Below are positions 23,426-35,347 of a stretch of 64,000 nt of DNA, piece after piece (the first letter of the stretch is position 1; the number at the start of each line of letters is the position of its first letter). Both the position numbers and the translations under genes were made by a program. The notes below the pieces were generated by a model. The model saw nothing but the letters and a program-made list of their open reading frames with translations, had not been told where the DNA came from and made no database searches. Source of the DNA: Papiliotrema nemorosa (lineage: Eukaryota; Basidiomycota; Tremellomycetes; Tremellales; Rhynchogastremaceae); the NCBI GenBank assembly GCA_032158125.1, contig JASKOT010000001.1, positions 186,001-250,000 on the forward strand, in the 5' to 3' direction.

Positions 23426-25625
23426 ATGTCGTCGGATGAAGAGTATTTTGATTATGAGGATGAGGGATTTGATGATCCCATGGCTGGATCCGGTATGTCT
23501 ATTTTACTGTGTTCTCCTCATGCCGCCGCGTCCTTTACAGGAGTTCTTCGCAAGTCAAGAACCGCTCTTGATCTCTGCTGCGATTGGTTGCAGAGTCATC
23601 AGGATCCCGATGTAGCGGTGAAGTGCGTCTCGAGCTGACTCATCAGACGATTCACTGTCGGATCCAGAGGAAGACGATGCCTTTGACATTCTCAGCCCGA
23701 CCGTGGAAGGTGAGTCCCCTCTATCAGTCAGTGTTCATAGTGTGGTGCTCATGCTTGACAGAAGCGCCTCAGAAAAAGCCGTATGATGTCGCGTACAAGG
23801 TTCGAAGCGTCCAGGAGATCATCGATATGCAGAACAAAGAGGTCCAGAAGATCCAGACCCTCCTCGAAGTCCCGGTAAGCACTCTCACCGGCAATGTGAA
23901 TCGCCAAGCTCATGTAACAGGCCTCGACAGCGGCGATACTTCTACGGCACTACGCTTGGAACTCTGAAAAGCTACAAGAGCAATTTTGGAACGATCCCGC
24001 CGCCGCGTTAGATCAAGCAGGTCTCGATCCCCCTACTTCCCCTATGAACAGCTCGATCCCTCTTCCAGGACCTTCCACACCTCGCAGGACAGCACGGACC
24101 AAGAATGCCTTCTCGCCCACCAAGCGCAGTAGACCATTATCTGGACCCTTCGAATGTCCAGTTTGTTGCATCGACTACCCCGCTTCGGCTGTAGGAGTCG
24201 AGACGTATGCATTGGGATGCGAACATCGGTTCTGCAAGTCTTGCTGGAAGGAGTATTTGGCGGGAAAAGTTACGGGGGAAGGAGAGAGCGCAAAGATACA
24301 ATGTATGGAAAGTGGGTGCAATAGGATTGTAAGAGAGGAAGTGGTGGATGAGTTTGTGGATCCACCCGTGTCGAAGAAGTGTGTCTGCATTGCAGGAGAG
24401 GCGGGGAAATTGCTGATGATAGATATCACAAATTGCTCAATGAGGCCTTTGTTGCCGAGTCGACAAAATTGCGATGGTGTCCTCACCCAGAGTGCGAGAA
24501 CGTCATCGAGTGCAGCCAAGCACCACCAAGGATGTTAACCCAATTGGTGCCTACAGTGAGGTGTGGTTGTGGTAGAGATCTGTGTTTTGGGTGAGCTAGC
24601 TATGTCCCACCTTGGGCATATTGGCTAACTTGAAGTTGCGGTTACGAGGGAAGTCACAGACCAGTCTTGTGCAAGATTGTCAGGTTGTGGGAGAAGAAGT
24701 GTCGCGATGATTCGGAGACTTCAAACTGGCTACAGGCGAACACGAAGGAGTGTACCAAATGCCAATCCACCATCGAAAAGAACGGCGGGTGCAAGTGAGT
24801 CTTTTCAATCATATCTTGACCACCAAGCTGACATATAGCCACATGACTTGCAAGAAGTGCAAGTGGGAGTTCTGCTGGGTGTGCATGGGTCCATGGTCGG
24901 AACATGGGACTTCTTGGTACAATTGTAATCGATTCGATGAGAAATCTGGCGTCGAGGCTAGAGATGCGCAGACCAAGTCTAGAACCAGCTTGGACAGGTA
25001 TCTCCATGTGAGTCAAAGTGTCAGCTTTGCGGTGTACCCACTCATGTCCGCAGTATTTCAATCGATGGGCGAACCACCAGCAATCGGCCAAATTGGATGC
25101 GGAATTTTACAAGAATACCGAAAAGAAGATGGACGCCATGCAATCTTCCGGCAATTTGTCGTGGATAGAGGTCCAATTTGCCAAAAGCGCTGTCGAGACG
25201 GTCATTCAAGCTCGTATCACTCTCAAATGGTCTTACGCAATGGCCTTCTAGTGAGCTACCCCGAACGCACCCTTGCAAACAAGCTGATGAGTTAGCCTGC
25301 AGAAAAACAATATGACGGAGCTGTTCGAGGATAATCAGAGAGATCTCGAGCGAGCTGTGGAGAATCTCGGATACCTCTTGGAGCAGAGTCCTGACCCAAA
25401 GACTGTCGCCAAGCTCCGAGCGGACATCACCAATCAAGCCGTGAGCTACGCAGTACTTGCAAAATGTTACAGCAAGCTGACAACCTAGGCGTATGTGCAG
25501 AAGCGACACGAAATTCTGATGGACGATACGCTGAAAGGCTACTTAGAGGTATGTTTCGGTTGATCGTGTGCTGCTTGAACCTTGCTGACAAGCAGAAACG
25601 ATGGGAGTTCATCGTAGAGGTTTAG
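23426..25625 (+). CDS. Ariadne-type RBR E3 ubiquitin ligase
   Basis: RING-between-RING ligases pass ubiquitin through a catalytic cysteine in RING2; Ariadne members act with NEDD8-activated cullins. Eleven exons (23426-23492, 23647-23709, 23762-23874, 23921-24378, 24423-24590, 24636-24794, 24839-25007, 25054-25250, 25296-25440, 25489-25548, 25596-25625) give 542 aa, the family's usual length. The acidic N-terminus is [23 protein letters not shown]1 begins CPVCCIDYP; the IBR contains [11 protein letters not shown] and [17 protein letters not shown]2 is [19 protein letters not shown], with the expected catalytic cysteine in GGCNHM. The C-terminal Ariadne domain has [15 protein letters not shown] and ENLGYLLEQ. 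The first intron is long (154 nt). An in-frame upstream ATG at 23054 is unlikely to be used. Confidence 0.93.
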
Positions 25626-25887
25626 AGGACTTGTACCCTTTTCGTTTGACGTATACGCCTATGACCTAAGACCGTACATACATGAGAGTCTCTCCTTCTG
25701 GACGATGCTTTCCTCGCCCCTCAGGTCACCATGCATGTGTTGTATCTTTGCCCTTGGTGAAATGCCTGATGCGGCCAAGTCCGACATGAGCCTCTTTGGG
25801 CAAATGAGATAACCGGGATCTGGTTGCCGCCGACGATGAGCGAGCTATCTATCACTGTTGCTCCTCCATCGACCACATTGTAACACC

Positions 25888-27508
25888 ATGCTCTTCTCTA
25901 CAGGCCTATTGCTTCTACCACTATTCGCCTCGGCGGCCCCAGCCGGCTTGACCATCCAGAAGGCAGAGCTAGATTCCGCTTTGCCATCCATCGAGTCGGC
26001 GGATGTCGACACTGACATCGCTTCGTCATTCAACCTCAACCTTGATGATCTCCGCCTGGTCCAGTTTCACGAGGATGAGCCACCCGTGTGAGCTGAAGTC
26101 TCTGATTCCTGGTTAGAAAAGCTCACGAGCAGATGGATGACTGAGCTGGAGAAGATCGAGGCGAAAGCTGCAGGAAAACGGTTCATGGATATGTGAGCTT
26201 ATCGATCTGGAAGGAAGCTCAAACGGAAAACGTGAAGCTTATGGCAGTACCGACACCCCGACTTTGGGCTTCTCGGGATATCTTCTCCCTTCTGCAGCAT
26301 CGGCCAAGTACAGTGCGTTTCTGTCCCCTCTCGATCCGCCGCGCAACCTCTCTCCAGCGACGACTCGCCGGCTCCATATGCCTCTGTGTGGTACTGAGTT
26401 ATAGGCTACCCGTCGCCCGGGAACCATACCAAGGTCATCAAGAAGATTCACTCGCATTTCAACTTGGACGATATGAAGGCGTTCTTGACTCATTTCTCGA
26501 GCTATCGAACGAGATATTACCGATCTGAGACGGGTAAACAGTCTCAGAAATGGTTATTGAGTCAAATTGAGGATATCATTAAAGACGTCAAGGGTGCTTC
26601 TGTCAAGGAATTCCCCCATGCTTGGGGTCAAAATTCGATTATAGTTCGATTCGAGGGACAAACAAAGAAGGGGGTGAAGAAGGGGGATGAGCCGGTGGTC
26701 GTCCTCGGCGCTCACCAGGATTCCACAAACTCTTGGCCATTCTTACCTGCTCCGTAAGTCGTTTCCGCGTCGGACGCGGTGGTATAATCAGTCATGCAGT
26801 CTGGACTGATATGTAGTGGAGCAGATGACGATGGATCAGGAACGACCAGCTCGATCACTGCTCTTCGAGCATTGGCAGCCAACCACTTCTCACCTGAAAC
26901 TCCAGTCGAGTTCCACTACTTTTCAGCGGAAGAAGGAGGTCTGCTGGGTTCTCAAGCTATCGCCAAGTCGTATGAGGATCAAGGTGTCAAGGTCAAGGCA
27001 ATGTTGCAGATGGATATGACGGCTTGGGTTACAAAGGGTACCACGGAGAGTGTGGGGATTATCCAAGACTTTGTCGATCCTTCGTTGACCGAGTTTTTGG
27101 AGAGCCTTGTCAAGGAGTACTGTATGTGTCGGGCTGCTATCTACAGGGAGACTGGTGACCGGTGCTGATGTTCAGTGGACATTCCTGCGGTCAAGACTCA
27201 ATGTGGTTACGCCTGTTCCGACCACGCCAGTTTTGGCAAAGCGGGATACCAGTCTTCCTTTGCGTGAGTAGAGGTTTCTTCAAAAAGTGATATTGGCTGA
27301 TGCGATTAGCATCGAGAGCACTTTCGAAAACTCGAATCACCATATTCACAGTACGGATGATACGATCAACCATCCGGAATTCTCCTTTACCCACATGAGA
27401 GAGTAAGCTTCATCATGTTGTTCCCCAGCGGACCGGGACTGATTCGGTAGATTCTCAAAGCTTGCGGTAGCCTTTGCAGTTGAGCTCGGAGGTGTTTCGG
27501 AGCATTGA
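25888..27508 (+). CDS. Secreted M28 leucine aminopeptidase
   Basis: Zinc exopeptidase of the M28A family that removes N-terminal residues; these are secreted or vacuolar. Eight exons (25888-26087, 26133-26192, 26248-26312, 26405-26753, 26817-27121, 27176-27263, 27310-27402, 27451-27508) give 405 aa. Residues 1-19 are a signal peptide ([19 protein letters not shown]). Residues about 20-105 are a propeptide. The catalytic domain shows the metal ligands GAHQDS (His), GADDDGSG (Asp), AEEGGLLGS (catalytic Glu and ligand Glu) and QMDMTAW (Asp), and the cysteines in CGYACSDH form the typical disulfide region. The C-terminal [12 protein letters not shown] holds the last histidines. All key residues are present. 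Frame is kept across all introns. Confidence 0.94.
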
Positions 27509-28412
27509 TCAATGGCGGGTGTCGAACTAGGCTGGGAGTAGATGAGGAGCGGGGGAATATACCGGCGGATACCTTGTCGAGTTCGAGTCACATCGTCTCA
27601 TACATGATACAATGAACAGATATGTATAGCATAGCCATGTCTCGGGAGACTTCATGCTATCACTCTTCTCGACCGAGCTGTCGTTCGAAAAGCTTGAAAT
27701 TTAGGTCGATGGGATCATTTCGGCAAAATCGGCCCGAATTTGGGCAAAATACACGCGACACTCTCCATTGCTGACTCTTTTCATCTGATCTTCATTGCTT
27801 ACACACATTCGTCGAGCCTTGCAATGACAGCGTGGAGCGTTGAACCGCATCGAGACAGCTCAGCGTCGAGCGTCGAGGATGGGCGTGATATGCTGACACG
27901 ATGAAGACTTACATGGCCGGCATCAGATCTCATCGATTCCATCAAGGCACAACCCCTCGTCCCACCTTCCGCGGGGGAGACTCGCTGCCAGGTCATGGTC
28001 ATCTCACAACGAACAGACTGATGACAAGGTCTCACTTTAATCCTTGTATGGAGAATGACAGGCTCACATATTGGATTCACTGGAAACCCTGTTGTCCTTG
28101 TGTGCCCCGAAGAACCGAAGAATGCAAAAATCTCCGACGACACCGCACTTTTCGAGGGACCACCTGGCAGTCGATAGGGTCCTATTGTCACTCTTCGATG
28201 AGCACTATATTTTTCAGGCTGACTCTCTGCGTGTGGTGCGAGGGAGGGAGCTCAGCGTCGTCCCGTTTCAAGTCTGGTCTTCAAGGGGGTGGCTCACGAA
28301 ATGATCGGGGTTGCAACCCTCGATCGGATACTCTCGGGCTCTCTTGACGCCCTTAGCACAAACAACAAATCAAAATCAACCTCCCCACAAATCAAACCAA
28401 GGCTCAAGACCG

Positions 28413-28763
28413 ATGAGCGGTATCCCCAGAGCGTCTCGCCTAGTCGTATCAGCTCAAAGATACCTCTCTGATGACCCTCCTTTGCGCCTATCGTCCAGGA
28501 ACAAAGTACCGCCGGCGGGAGACAAGGTAGGGTCCCCTCTAGTGTCTGATGTATCCTTGGTTCCCCAAGAAACTTTCACCATCGATACGATCGATACGAC
28601 GTGCGTGCGTTGCATTGCATTGCATATAACGCAGAGTCGTCATTACGATACGGTACAACGCACAAAAGGAAAAGTTTTCTCTCCCAGCACAACACGTTGC
28701 TTTCACGTTTGTTTTCCCCCAGGACGTGCGCTCAACGACGAGGATTACACCCCCTTTGACTAG
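28413..28763 (+). CDS. Doubtful small ORF (possible upstream ORF or small protein)
   Basis: An open frame of 116 codons starting MSGIPRASRLVVSAQRYLSD and ending NDEDYTPFD. The start is Arg-rich and poor in acidic residues, like a mitochondrial presequence, and the end is acidic, but the middle overlaps simple tandem repeats and looks noncoding. It may be a small gene with an intron between about 28528 and 28723, or part of the leader of the downstream Zn2Cys6 gene. No family recognised. Confidence 0.2.
   Translation: MSGIPRASRLVVSAQRYLSDDPPLRLSSRNKVPPAGDKVGSPLVSDVSLVPQETFTIDTIDTTCVRCIALHITQSRHYDTVQRTKGKVFSPSTTRCFHVCFPPGRALNDEDYTPFD
28581..28624. repeat. Short tandem repeats ATCGATACG x2 and TTGCA x3
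   Basis: ATCGATACG occurs twice back to back (28581-28598), and TTGCA three times back to back (28610-28624). Both are upstream of the Zn2Cys6 regulator gene and may be replication-slippage products or binding sites. Confidence 0.7.
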
Positions 28764-28971
28764 ACATCAACTCCCACCAGGCCCGACTCAACCCTTATCC
28801 AAGGAGATTTTTCACCAGACACGTTCTCGTTGATCACATCTACATCATCTACATTGCTCATTGTCTCCCCTCATCCTCTACACCGCATCGCATCTACAAG
28901 AAAAGTATAAGACTCCCCCCACCGGTTGGCGACTCTCTTCCTCTTCATCCACCTCTACAAAACATCCCGAG

Positions 28972-30350
28972 ATGTCCTCTGCTTTCTCTCGCGTTCCATT
29001 CGATGGACCCGGTACGAGAGCCATCTTGGAGCAAGCTTATCCGCTCTACAACCCCATCGCACCTCCCAGTGACTTGCCTGACCCGGCTTCTCTTCCCTCT
29101 TTTGGTCAATTCTGTCAGCAGAACACTCGACCATATGCCCCGACACCCCGTCTCGTCGACTCATCCCGGCGACAGTCGGAAGTATCGTCCTCACTCTCCA
29201 CATCCCCCCCGACCATTCTCACTCCCCTCACTTCTCGTGGATCTACCGCGCCCCTGTCAGAGCCAAATTTGCCTCCTCAAATTGGCAGAAGAAAGAACAA
29301 GGTGGACGTCCCAAGACCAAACAACGTGTCGAGGGCTTGCAAACCTTGCAAGAAGGCTCATATTGCTTGTGATGTACAGCGTCCATGCCGTACGTGCGTT
29401 CGAAGGGGCCGGGAACATCTCTGTGAGGATGTGGAGGTGAGTCAACATTGTCGCAACTCCTTAAGCCTGCACTCATGCATTAGCATCTACCCCGAGGCCG
29501 ACCCAAGCGATCCACAACGGCCATCATGAAGAGAGGGGGAGGTCGCGCACCCTTCAGGACAATCAGGCCAATCCAGACGTCATCAAGATCTCTGCACCCG
29601 TCAGCCACCTCGTCGACTGCTGATGGTCTCCAACCAGCCCAGCCTTTAGGGCAGTGGGAAGCTTTCGAGATGCTTCTTTCTCTGGATCTGGTAATCTTCT
29701 CGGTATCACCCAAAGCAGACCAACATACCGGCCTCACTTGCGCCGACTATCTCCAGCGAAACCTTCTCGATGTCCTCCACCCGGAAGATCATGCTATCAC
29801 TCTCTACCTACTGCGTCAGCTCTTGTTCCCGCTGTCCCTCTTATCACCAACCGATGTGGCCGCCCAGATGGATCGGCTACACGCTACGACCCCGACCGTC
29901 AGATCACCGCTCTCTCCCGTCGAGGGATTTGCCCAGAACTTTCCACATTGCGATGCCAGACTCATACACTCGGGCAACACCTATGGCCTATACAATGTCC
30001 GCTTCCATATCGGTGGGATGTTCAACTTGACAGACATCACCAAGGGTCTTCTATCATCGCTTCACCTCGTCGCATCGTTTTTGCCTCTTCCCGATCAAAA
30101 GATCACAGAGGTGGATAGAGTGGCGATCGACGATTGGGTGGAGAATACGGTCCTGACATGTTCAAACGGCCCACTTGCGCCTACCATCCCGCAACCTGTT
30201 CCAGCACATCCTCCCGCCCTCCAGTCCAATCACGATCGCGACGCCAATGGCCACCACTACGTCAAGGTCTGTCGTGTCTGTGTGGCTGCAATCGATGACG
30301 AGAACGCTAAAAATGGCAACAAATCGTCGATGTGCGGGGAGCCGATTTAG
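28972..30350 (+). CDS. Zn2Cys6 transcription factor, possible PAS-like region
   Basis: Fungal binuclear-cluster regulator. Two exons (28972-29436, 29484-30350; 47-nt intron) give 443 aa. The zinc cluster is at residues 123-151 (RACKPCKKAHIACDVQRPCR, TCVRRGREHLC; C-x2-C-x6-C-x5-C-x2-C-x8-C), followed directly by the basic motif PRGRPKRS, an AT-hook-like element also seen after the cluster in ERT1/AcuK-type regulators. Residues about 200-265 (ALSL-type start WEAFEMLLSLDLVIFSVS, then LLDVLHPEDHAITLYLLRQL) resemble a PAS domain, where LLDVLHPEDH is the usual PAS core. Such proteins control carbon-source genes in other fungi; that role is inferred. Ends with a Cys-containing tail. Confidence 0.8.
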
Positions 30351-30524
30351 GTGGATGACATAGCGGGAAGCTATGAAATTAAAAGAGGACCGGGTCCTCG
30401 TGTATATACTTGAACGTACATAAACTCTAGTTGTTTGATGAATGATGATCATGGCTGAATGAATACTGGCTGCGCTTCATCCTTTCATTCTTTCTTGCGA
30501 TGCTCCTGCTCCATCAGTGATATC

Positions 30525-32194
30525 CTACCTGATAATGGGTTCACTGACGGGTTTGTGCGACACCTCGTGATCAACATGCACGAAGCAACGATCCACATCG
30601 GGAAGCGCTTCAATCTGGTCTTGCAAATCTTGCGAAATGTCGTGGGCCCTCCATAAAGGCATCTCGGGCGGTAAGACGATATCAATCTCGACAAAGTAGT
30701 TTGGACCCGAGTGGTAGACTCGGCAGGTGTCAACCTGGAGAATCTCATCAGAGAACGTCATTGCCTGGCAATCAACATGATACCGTGGGATTGAGCGGAG
30801 ACTCACTTTGTAAATGACGAGATTCTGATATTCGTTTGGTGCAGAAATCCCAGCCAAATGAGTGAACTGTTCTAATCACGTCAGACACACGGCAGTTCCC
30901 CAGAACATCATAGCATACCGTAAAGGGTGCGTGTCCATACACCTATAATCGTTACCGCGATGATAGTCGCTCCCATCGGATCGAGCTAGGCATCAAATTA
31001 TGTCCCTGCGCAAGATGACTATACTCACCCACCAAGCCAGTTTAGCACCGCCCGCCGAAGTGAGAACACCAAAGCTGTTCCTGAACATGAGTCATCACTC
31101 TGACTGGAGACGAGCTCGTAACCCACGTCAAGAGGTCATTTCGGTGATCTTCCCATAAGACCTGAACTTGAGAGCTCTTGGTCCGGATGGTGTAGCAGAA
31201 CAAGAACAACGCGAACTTGACGCCTGCAAGTATCAGCTTAGATCCACACATAGATGCGGTCAACCCACAAAAGGCAACAGAGACAGCGATGATGGAAGGG
31301 ATATGAAGTTCGTCTTTGTCGCTGTCCTTGTGAGTGACGAACTCTTGTATGGATTGAACGATAAGGATCAAGTTGACAGCAGCCATGATAGACGCGTAGA
31401 CTGAATGGTGAGCTGAGTTGCAGTGATCGAATTTCAGCTTACCGACATTGCCTCTGGGAAAGGATATGCATCAGCGCTTAAGACGACCGGCCAAGGAGTC
31501 TGCTCACACTGGTCAATCAGCATGACTCTCATTCTTTGAGCTAAACAGATCGCTCACTCGTTTCGAATCGCGATCCTCCGGCAGGCCATTTCTTCGCTTC
31601 AGCCTTTTTTGATCTCCAGTGGGCGATCCAGAGAATCAGATTTGCGACTGGATCGACTATACATTTAGCCATCATTTGGTAGTGCAGCCTCATGGTACAC
31701 ACAAACTACAAATCAGCAGTGAACCGCATACAAGTAGACTCATCGACGTACCAGAGTCGACACAACTCGCAAACAGAGCCAGAGATCCACTCGCTATAGC
31801 AGCGTAGAGCTGTACAATCGCCAAAACGATGTTACATCCAAAACTGAGATTCACGGCGATTTTGACGCTCAACGCATTGTTCTTTGCATCTTCTTCCCCT
31901 TCTGCGGAAAGGGTAGAGAGGGGTTTGAGCAGACTTGAGATCTGTTCATTTTGCGCCGTATAGAATTTGGCAATCTTCTTGCCCTTCTTTCGACTACCAT
32001 AAGCTACGCAGAGAGGTTTGTCATCCGACACACTGTTTAAGTCCGTCGAGCGTTTGGTCATCGACAATCTTTGTTCGAAGCAAGAGTGGATCACGTTCTC
32101 CCGCTTCTCGGCTCACCACGCTGGCTATGGTGTTGAGCTCGATATCCTCTTGCTCGGTCATAGGAGACTGCAAGACAGTTTCCGTTTTGGACAT
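30525..32194 (-). CDS. Cation diffusion facilitator (CDF) metal transporter
   Basis: CDF proteins export divalent metals (Zn2+, Mn2+, Fe2+) from the cytosol by proton exchange. Nine exons (32194-32034, 31993-31752, 31656-31558, 31451-31443, 31400-31127, 31080-31029, 30985-30919, 30871-30807, 30764-30525) give 402 aa with frame kept throughout. N-terminal cytosolic arm, then membrane helices (VNLSFGCNIVLAIVQLYAAI, ASIMAAVNLILIVQSI, SIIAVSVAFCGLTASMCG), WWLDPMGATIIAVTIIGVW with the conserved metal-site Asp, and a C-terminal cytoplasmic domain (YFVEIDIVLPPEMPLWRAHD, DRCFVHVDHEVSH). The arm motif KGKKIAKFYTAQNEQI resembles Mn-type fungal CDFs. One exon is only 9 nt, and the second helix reads DSVDP, a shorter spacing than the usual D-x3-D, so exon edges near 31656-31752 are the least certain. 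Confidence 0.85.
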
Positions 32195-32402
32195 GCTGGC
32201 TGATAGTGGAACTGTAGCTTGAAGATACGCTCGCGGTGCAACGAACAATCACAAACAGTGGAGCCCCATGAGAGGAAGTCACTTGAGTGGCGAAAGCGCC
32301 GGGTTTTGCGGGGATTGTCATCACGTGACCACCCAGGACGTCATTGGACTTTGCTGGTCAGCAAGCATATGGTGGGTCTATCATCGAGCTTTTGAACCTT
32401 CA

Positions 32403-33227
32403 ATGAGAGTAGCAGCATCAAACTTGCTCAGACAGACCGCTAGATCAATCCCATCAAACAACAAGAACATTATCAGAATGGCATCTACCAATACCGCAAC
32501 CTACAAGGTGAGCCCAAACTCGTCCGCCGAGGGACAGGCCATGAGAGTGCTAATGATAGTTCAACCACACCATGTTCCGGATCAAAGACCCAAAGGTCTC
32601 CATCCCGTGGTACGAGAAGGTTCTCGGTATGGAGGTGAGCCTAACGGAATCGCACGGTTCTTGAGGTAGAGATTGACTTGTCAACAGAAGTTCTACGAGT
32701 CTGGCGGATCAGACTTTACAAACTATTTCCTCGCTTTCCCTTCTGGATTCCCCGAGGGCGTCAAGACGGATGACCAGAAGAAAGAGGCTTTCAAGAATCG
32801 AGAAGGTATCCTTGAATTGTGCCACAACCACGGTACAGGTGAGTGCTTTCCTCCAATTTGCATCTTTTACCTGTGAGGTCGTCCATTCCATTCGATGCTT
32901 CCAGGTAGACAGAGGGCAGAAGCTGAGGTGCAGAGACCGACTCGAGCTTCAAAGGATACGCTTCGGGTAACGACGAACCTGGAAAAGGATTCGGACATAT
33001 CTGCATCTCGGTGGACGACCTCGAAGCCGCTTGCAAGCGATTCGACGACCTGGGTGTCAAGTTTAAGAAGAGACCAGAGGAGGGTCGAATGAGGAACATC
33101 GCTTTTATCGTGAGTCATTTACGAACGCACAGTGATGGCGGCATCACCTCGATTGACGCGAGCTGACAAATAGTACGATCCTGATGGATACTGGGTTGAG
33201 ATCTTGGCTCACTCCGCCCAAGTCTAA
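32403..33227 (+). CDS. GLO1: Lactoylglutathione lyase (glyoxalase I), possible dual start
   Basis: Converts the methylglyoxal-glutathione adduct to S-lactoylglutathione. Five exons (32403-32507, 32560-32634, 32688-32838, 32934-33109, 33174-33227) give 186 aa from the first ATG, or 161 aa from the ATG at 32478. Metal ligands expected for the family are present: His in FNHTMFRIKD, Glu in GILELCHNHG, His in GFGHICISVDD, Glu in YWVEILAHS. The 25 residues before the second Met (MRVAASNLLRQTARSIPSNN) are Arg-rich, lack acidic residues and look like a mitochondrial presequence, so two forms (mitochondrial and cytosolic) are possible. Divergent from the CDF gene with 208 bp between starts. Confidence 0.93.
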
Positions 33228-33914
33228 GGTTTGCCTTGAAGCACCTCAGTTTCCCTACGGTGGCATTGAGCGGATGGTTCCGGCCCAAGCTCTTTAGTAC
33301 TTTTAGTAGCAAGTCAGATTAGCATGCACAACCAGCAGGTGTGAGATGTTCTTACGCCGAATGTGCCGAGCGCCCAACCCCGAAACGCGGATACGAGGGG
33401 GGGATTGTTTCATCTGCTCACATTCCTGTCGCTTCGTTACCATCTGTCCAACAAATCGTGTCAACCTCCCCTTTGATATCCCTTCTGACGGACAATATAC
33501 CCACCTCACTCGAAGCAGTGTACGGCATGTCCCCCCTCTTGGATGGATTCCCCCTTGCCGGAAAGGACGCATTTCCCCTTGATCAATCCACCTTCACCCC
33601 CTGGAACGATAACAATCCCCTCGAGCCCCTTGACTCCCCGGTTTGCTTTGTCCAGACCTCATCACCGTACCTTCCGGCCCTATGGGAATCGTTTACTGAT
33701 CAGTCTGATCGAGTGTCACTCCGGTCAACATCGAGTTTCCAAAGGTATATCTGGACTGACGGATGTTGATCATCTCGCCCTTCTTCCCCTTTCTTCTCTG
33801 ATCTCCTGCGAACGTCTCTCTTGGTCATTCGACCTGCTCACACTCTTTCTACTACACTCTCACCCTCTTTTTCATATTTTCACAGGTACTGCGTAACTAC
33901 ACCTCTTATTCACG
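33228..33914. other. Intergenic region GLO1-glucanase
   Basis: About 690 bp. It contains the GLO1 3' end and a promoter with a long C/T-rich leader (33770-33900) before the secreted hydrolase gene. Open frames here show no conserved content. Confidence 0.45.
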
Positions 33915-35347
33915 ATGCGATTCATCACTCTTTTCGCAGTTCTCGCCAGCATCGCGGGTACGACTGCGGTCCCTCACAAGCGAGAGTGTGGAAGAAAGGG
34001 AAGCCCCGCACCCTCCGCCGGACCTAGTCTGGGAGCTGTCGTGGCTCTGGGCGAGCAACAAGGGTCGAGGAACAGCACTGGAGGGAGACACCACCATGGA
34101 GGAGGGGGAGGAAGATGGAGGTCTGAGAGCCAAAGTCGAGCTGGACCCACTTTGACGACCACCTCGATCGTCACTATCGCTACTAGTATCACCGACAACA
34201 ATGCCAATATCGGACAAGGTGGCGCCAACGGGGATCAGGATGATACGGAAGTTGAACAGGAACCCGAGAAGTCATCTTCAACCAAGGTGATCATACCCAC
34301 TTCTACCTCTCAGCAAGCCCCAGCTCCCACTGACGATACTGTCGTGGCTATCGGTACTGGGGGCAGCACTGGCGACACTGGAAGTTCCAGCGGTAGCACC
34401 AGCAATGGAGCGGGTCTGGCCATCAATGACCAATCAATCAAATCCTTCTCTGGATTTTTAAAGGGCAACCTGGGATGGTACACTGGTTGGGCTACCACTT
34501 CTCTCAAAGGAACCGATGGGCTTGAATGGGTACCTCAGGTCCACGGACTAGGCAGCGTCGCGGGTATCAAGGATGCCTCGAAGAGCTGGTTGGGCGTCAG
34601 ATCGGTCCTCAGTTTCAACGAGCGTAAGTTGGCATCACCTTTCGCGTCATCGATCAGTCCCTGTGATCTCTCGAGTGCTGCGGGGCGTGGCTGATAAGTA
34701 GCCGATATGGACTCTTCGGTCGGTGGGACCGCCATCGACGCTAGGACAGCTGCGACCCAACACCAAGCATGGGTCAAGAATCTTGGTGGATCGTATCGCA
34801 TCGGAGCGCCAGGTGTGGCTCGAGGCAGCAAGAAGTGGCTTTCGGTACGTGATCACCTGACCTATCAAGACACTCTCCTGATGAGCAGGACTGGGTATCT
34901 GCTTGTAATGGGCAATGCAAATACGACTTTGTTCCGTTCCATTATTACGGTACAGACCCTAACGACCTGATCTCCTACGCCAAGGTGTGTACCACAAGCC
35001 TTGCAGTGAAAGTGAAAGGGAGAGACTAACGGGCAGGACTTCCATTCGACTTTCGGTAAACCCCTCTGGGTCACCGAATGGTCTTGCAAAGATTACGGAA
35101 CGGGCTATACATGCAACGAAGCAGAAGTGCAAAACTTTATGAAGACTGCTATCGACTGGTTCAGAGGGGACGGCAAGGGGATTGTAGAGAGATGGGCTTA
35201 CTTTGGAGCGTTTGCCGATATGGCTTCGGGTGGGAACCCTAATGGTCTGGAGAACCCCGACGGCTCGGTGAGTCTCGATCTGATGCGATATCACTCCAGA
35301 TTGACGGACAGATCAACGCCATGGGTCAATACTACATCTCTCTTTAA
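33915..35347 (+). CDS. Secreted GH128-like glycosyl hydrolase (Asl1-type beta-1,3-glucanase)
   Basis: Predicted cell-wall beta-1,3-glucanase. Five exons (33915-34623, 34702-34844, 34889-34984, 35037-35267, 35312-35347) give 404 aa. Residues 1-18 are a signal peptide (MRFITLFAVLASIAGTTA), followed by HKRE, a possible Kex2-type site. Residues about 25-175 are Gly/Ser/Thr-rich, including a His/Gly run, likely O-glycosylated. The catalytic core starts near GWYTGWATTSLKG and has WVPQVHG, SVGGTAIDARTAATQHQAWV, DFVPFHYYGTDPNDL and LWVTEWSCKDYG, where the Glu in TEW is the expected catalytic residue. It ends ERWAYFGAF...NAMGQYYISL, typical of this family. No GPI signal seen. Confidence 0.87.

Larger units (their letters stand above)
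27509..28971. other. Long intergenic region before the Zn2Cys6 gene
   Basis: About 1.46 kb. The distal part (27800-28350) has no supported gene on either strand. The part before the regulator contains an open frame listed separately (28413-28763), short tandem repeats, and a C/T-rich leader. A long upstream region is common for fungal regulators. Confidence 0.4.

Noticed and set aside
23493..23646. Possible small exon inside the first Ariadne intron
   Set aside because: The candidate exon would add sequence not found in Ariadne proteins and splices in frame only with poor donor sites; a single 154-nt intron is simpler.
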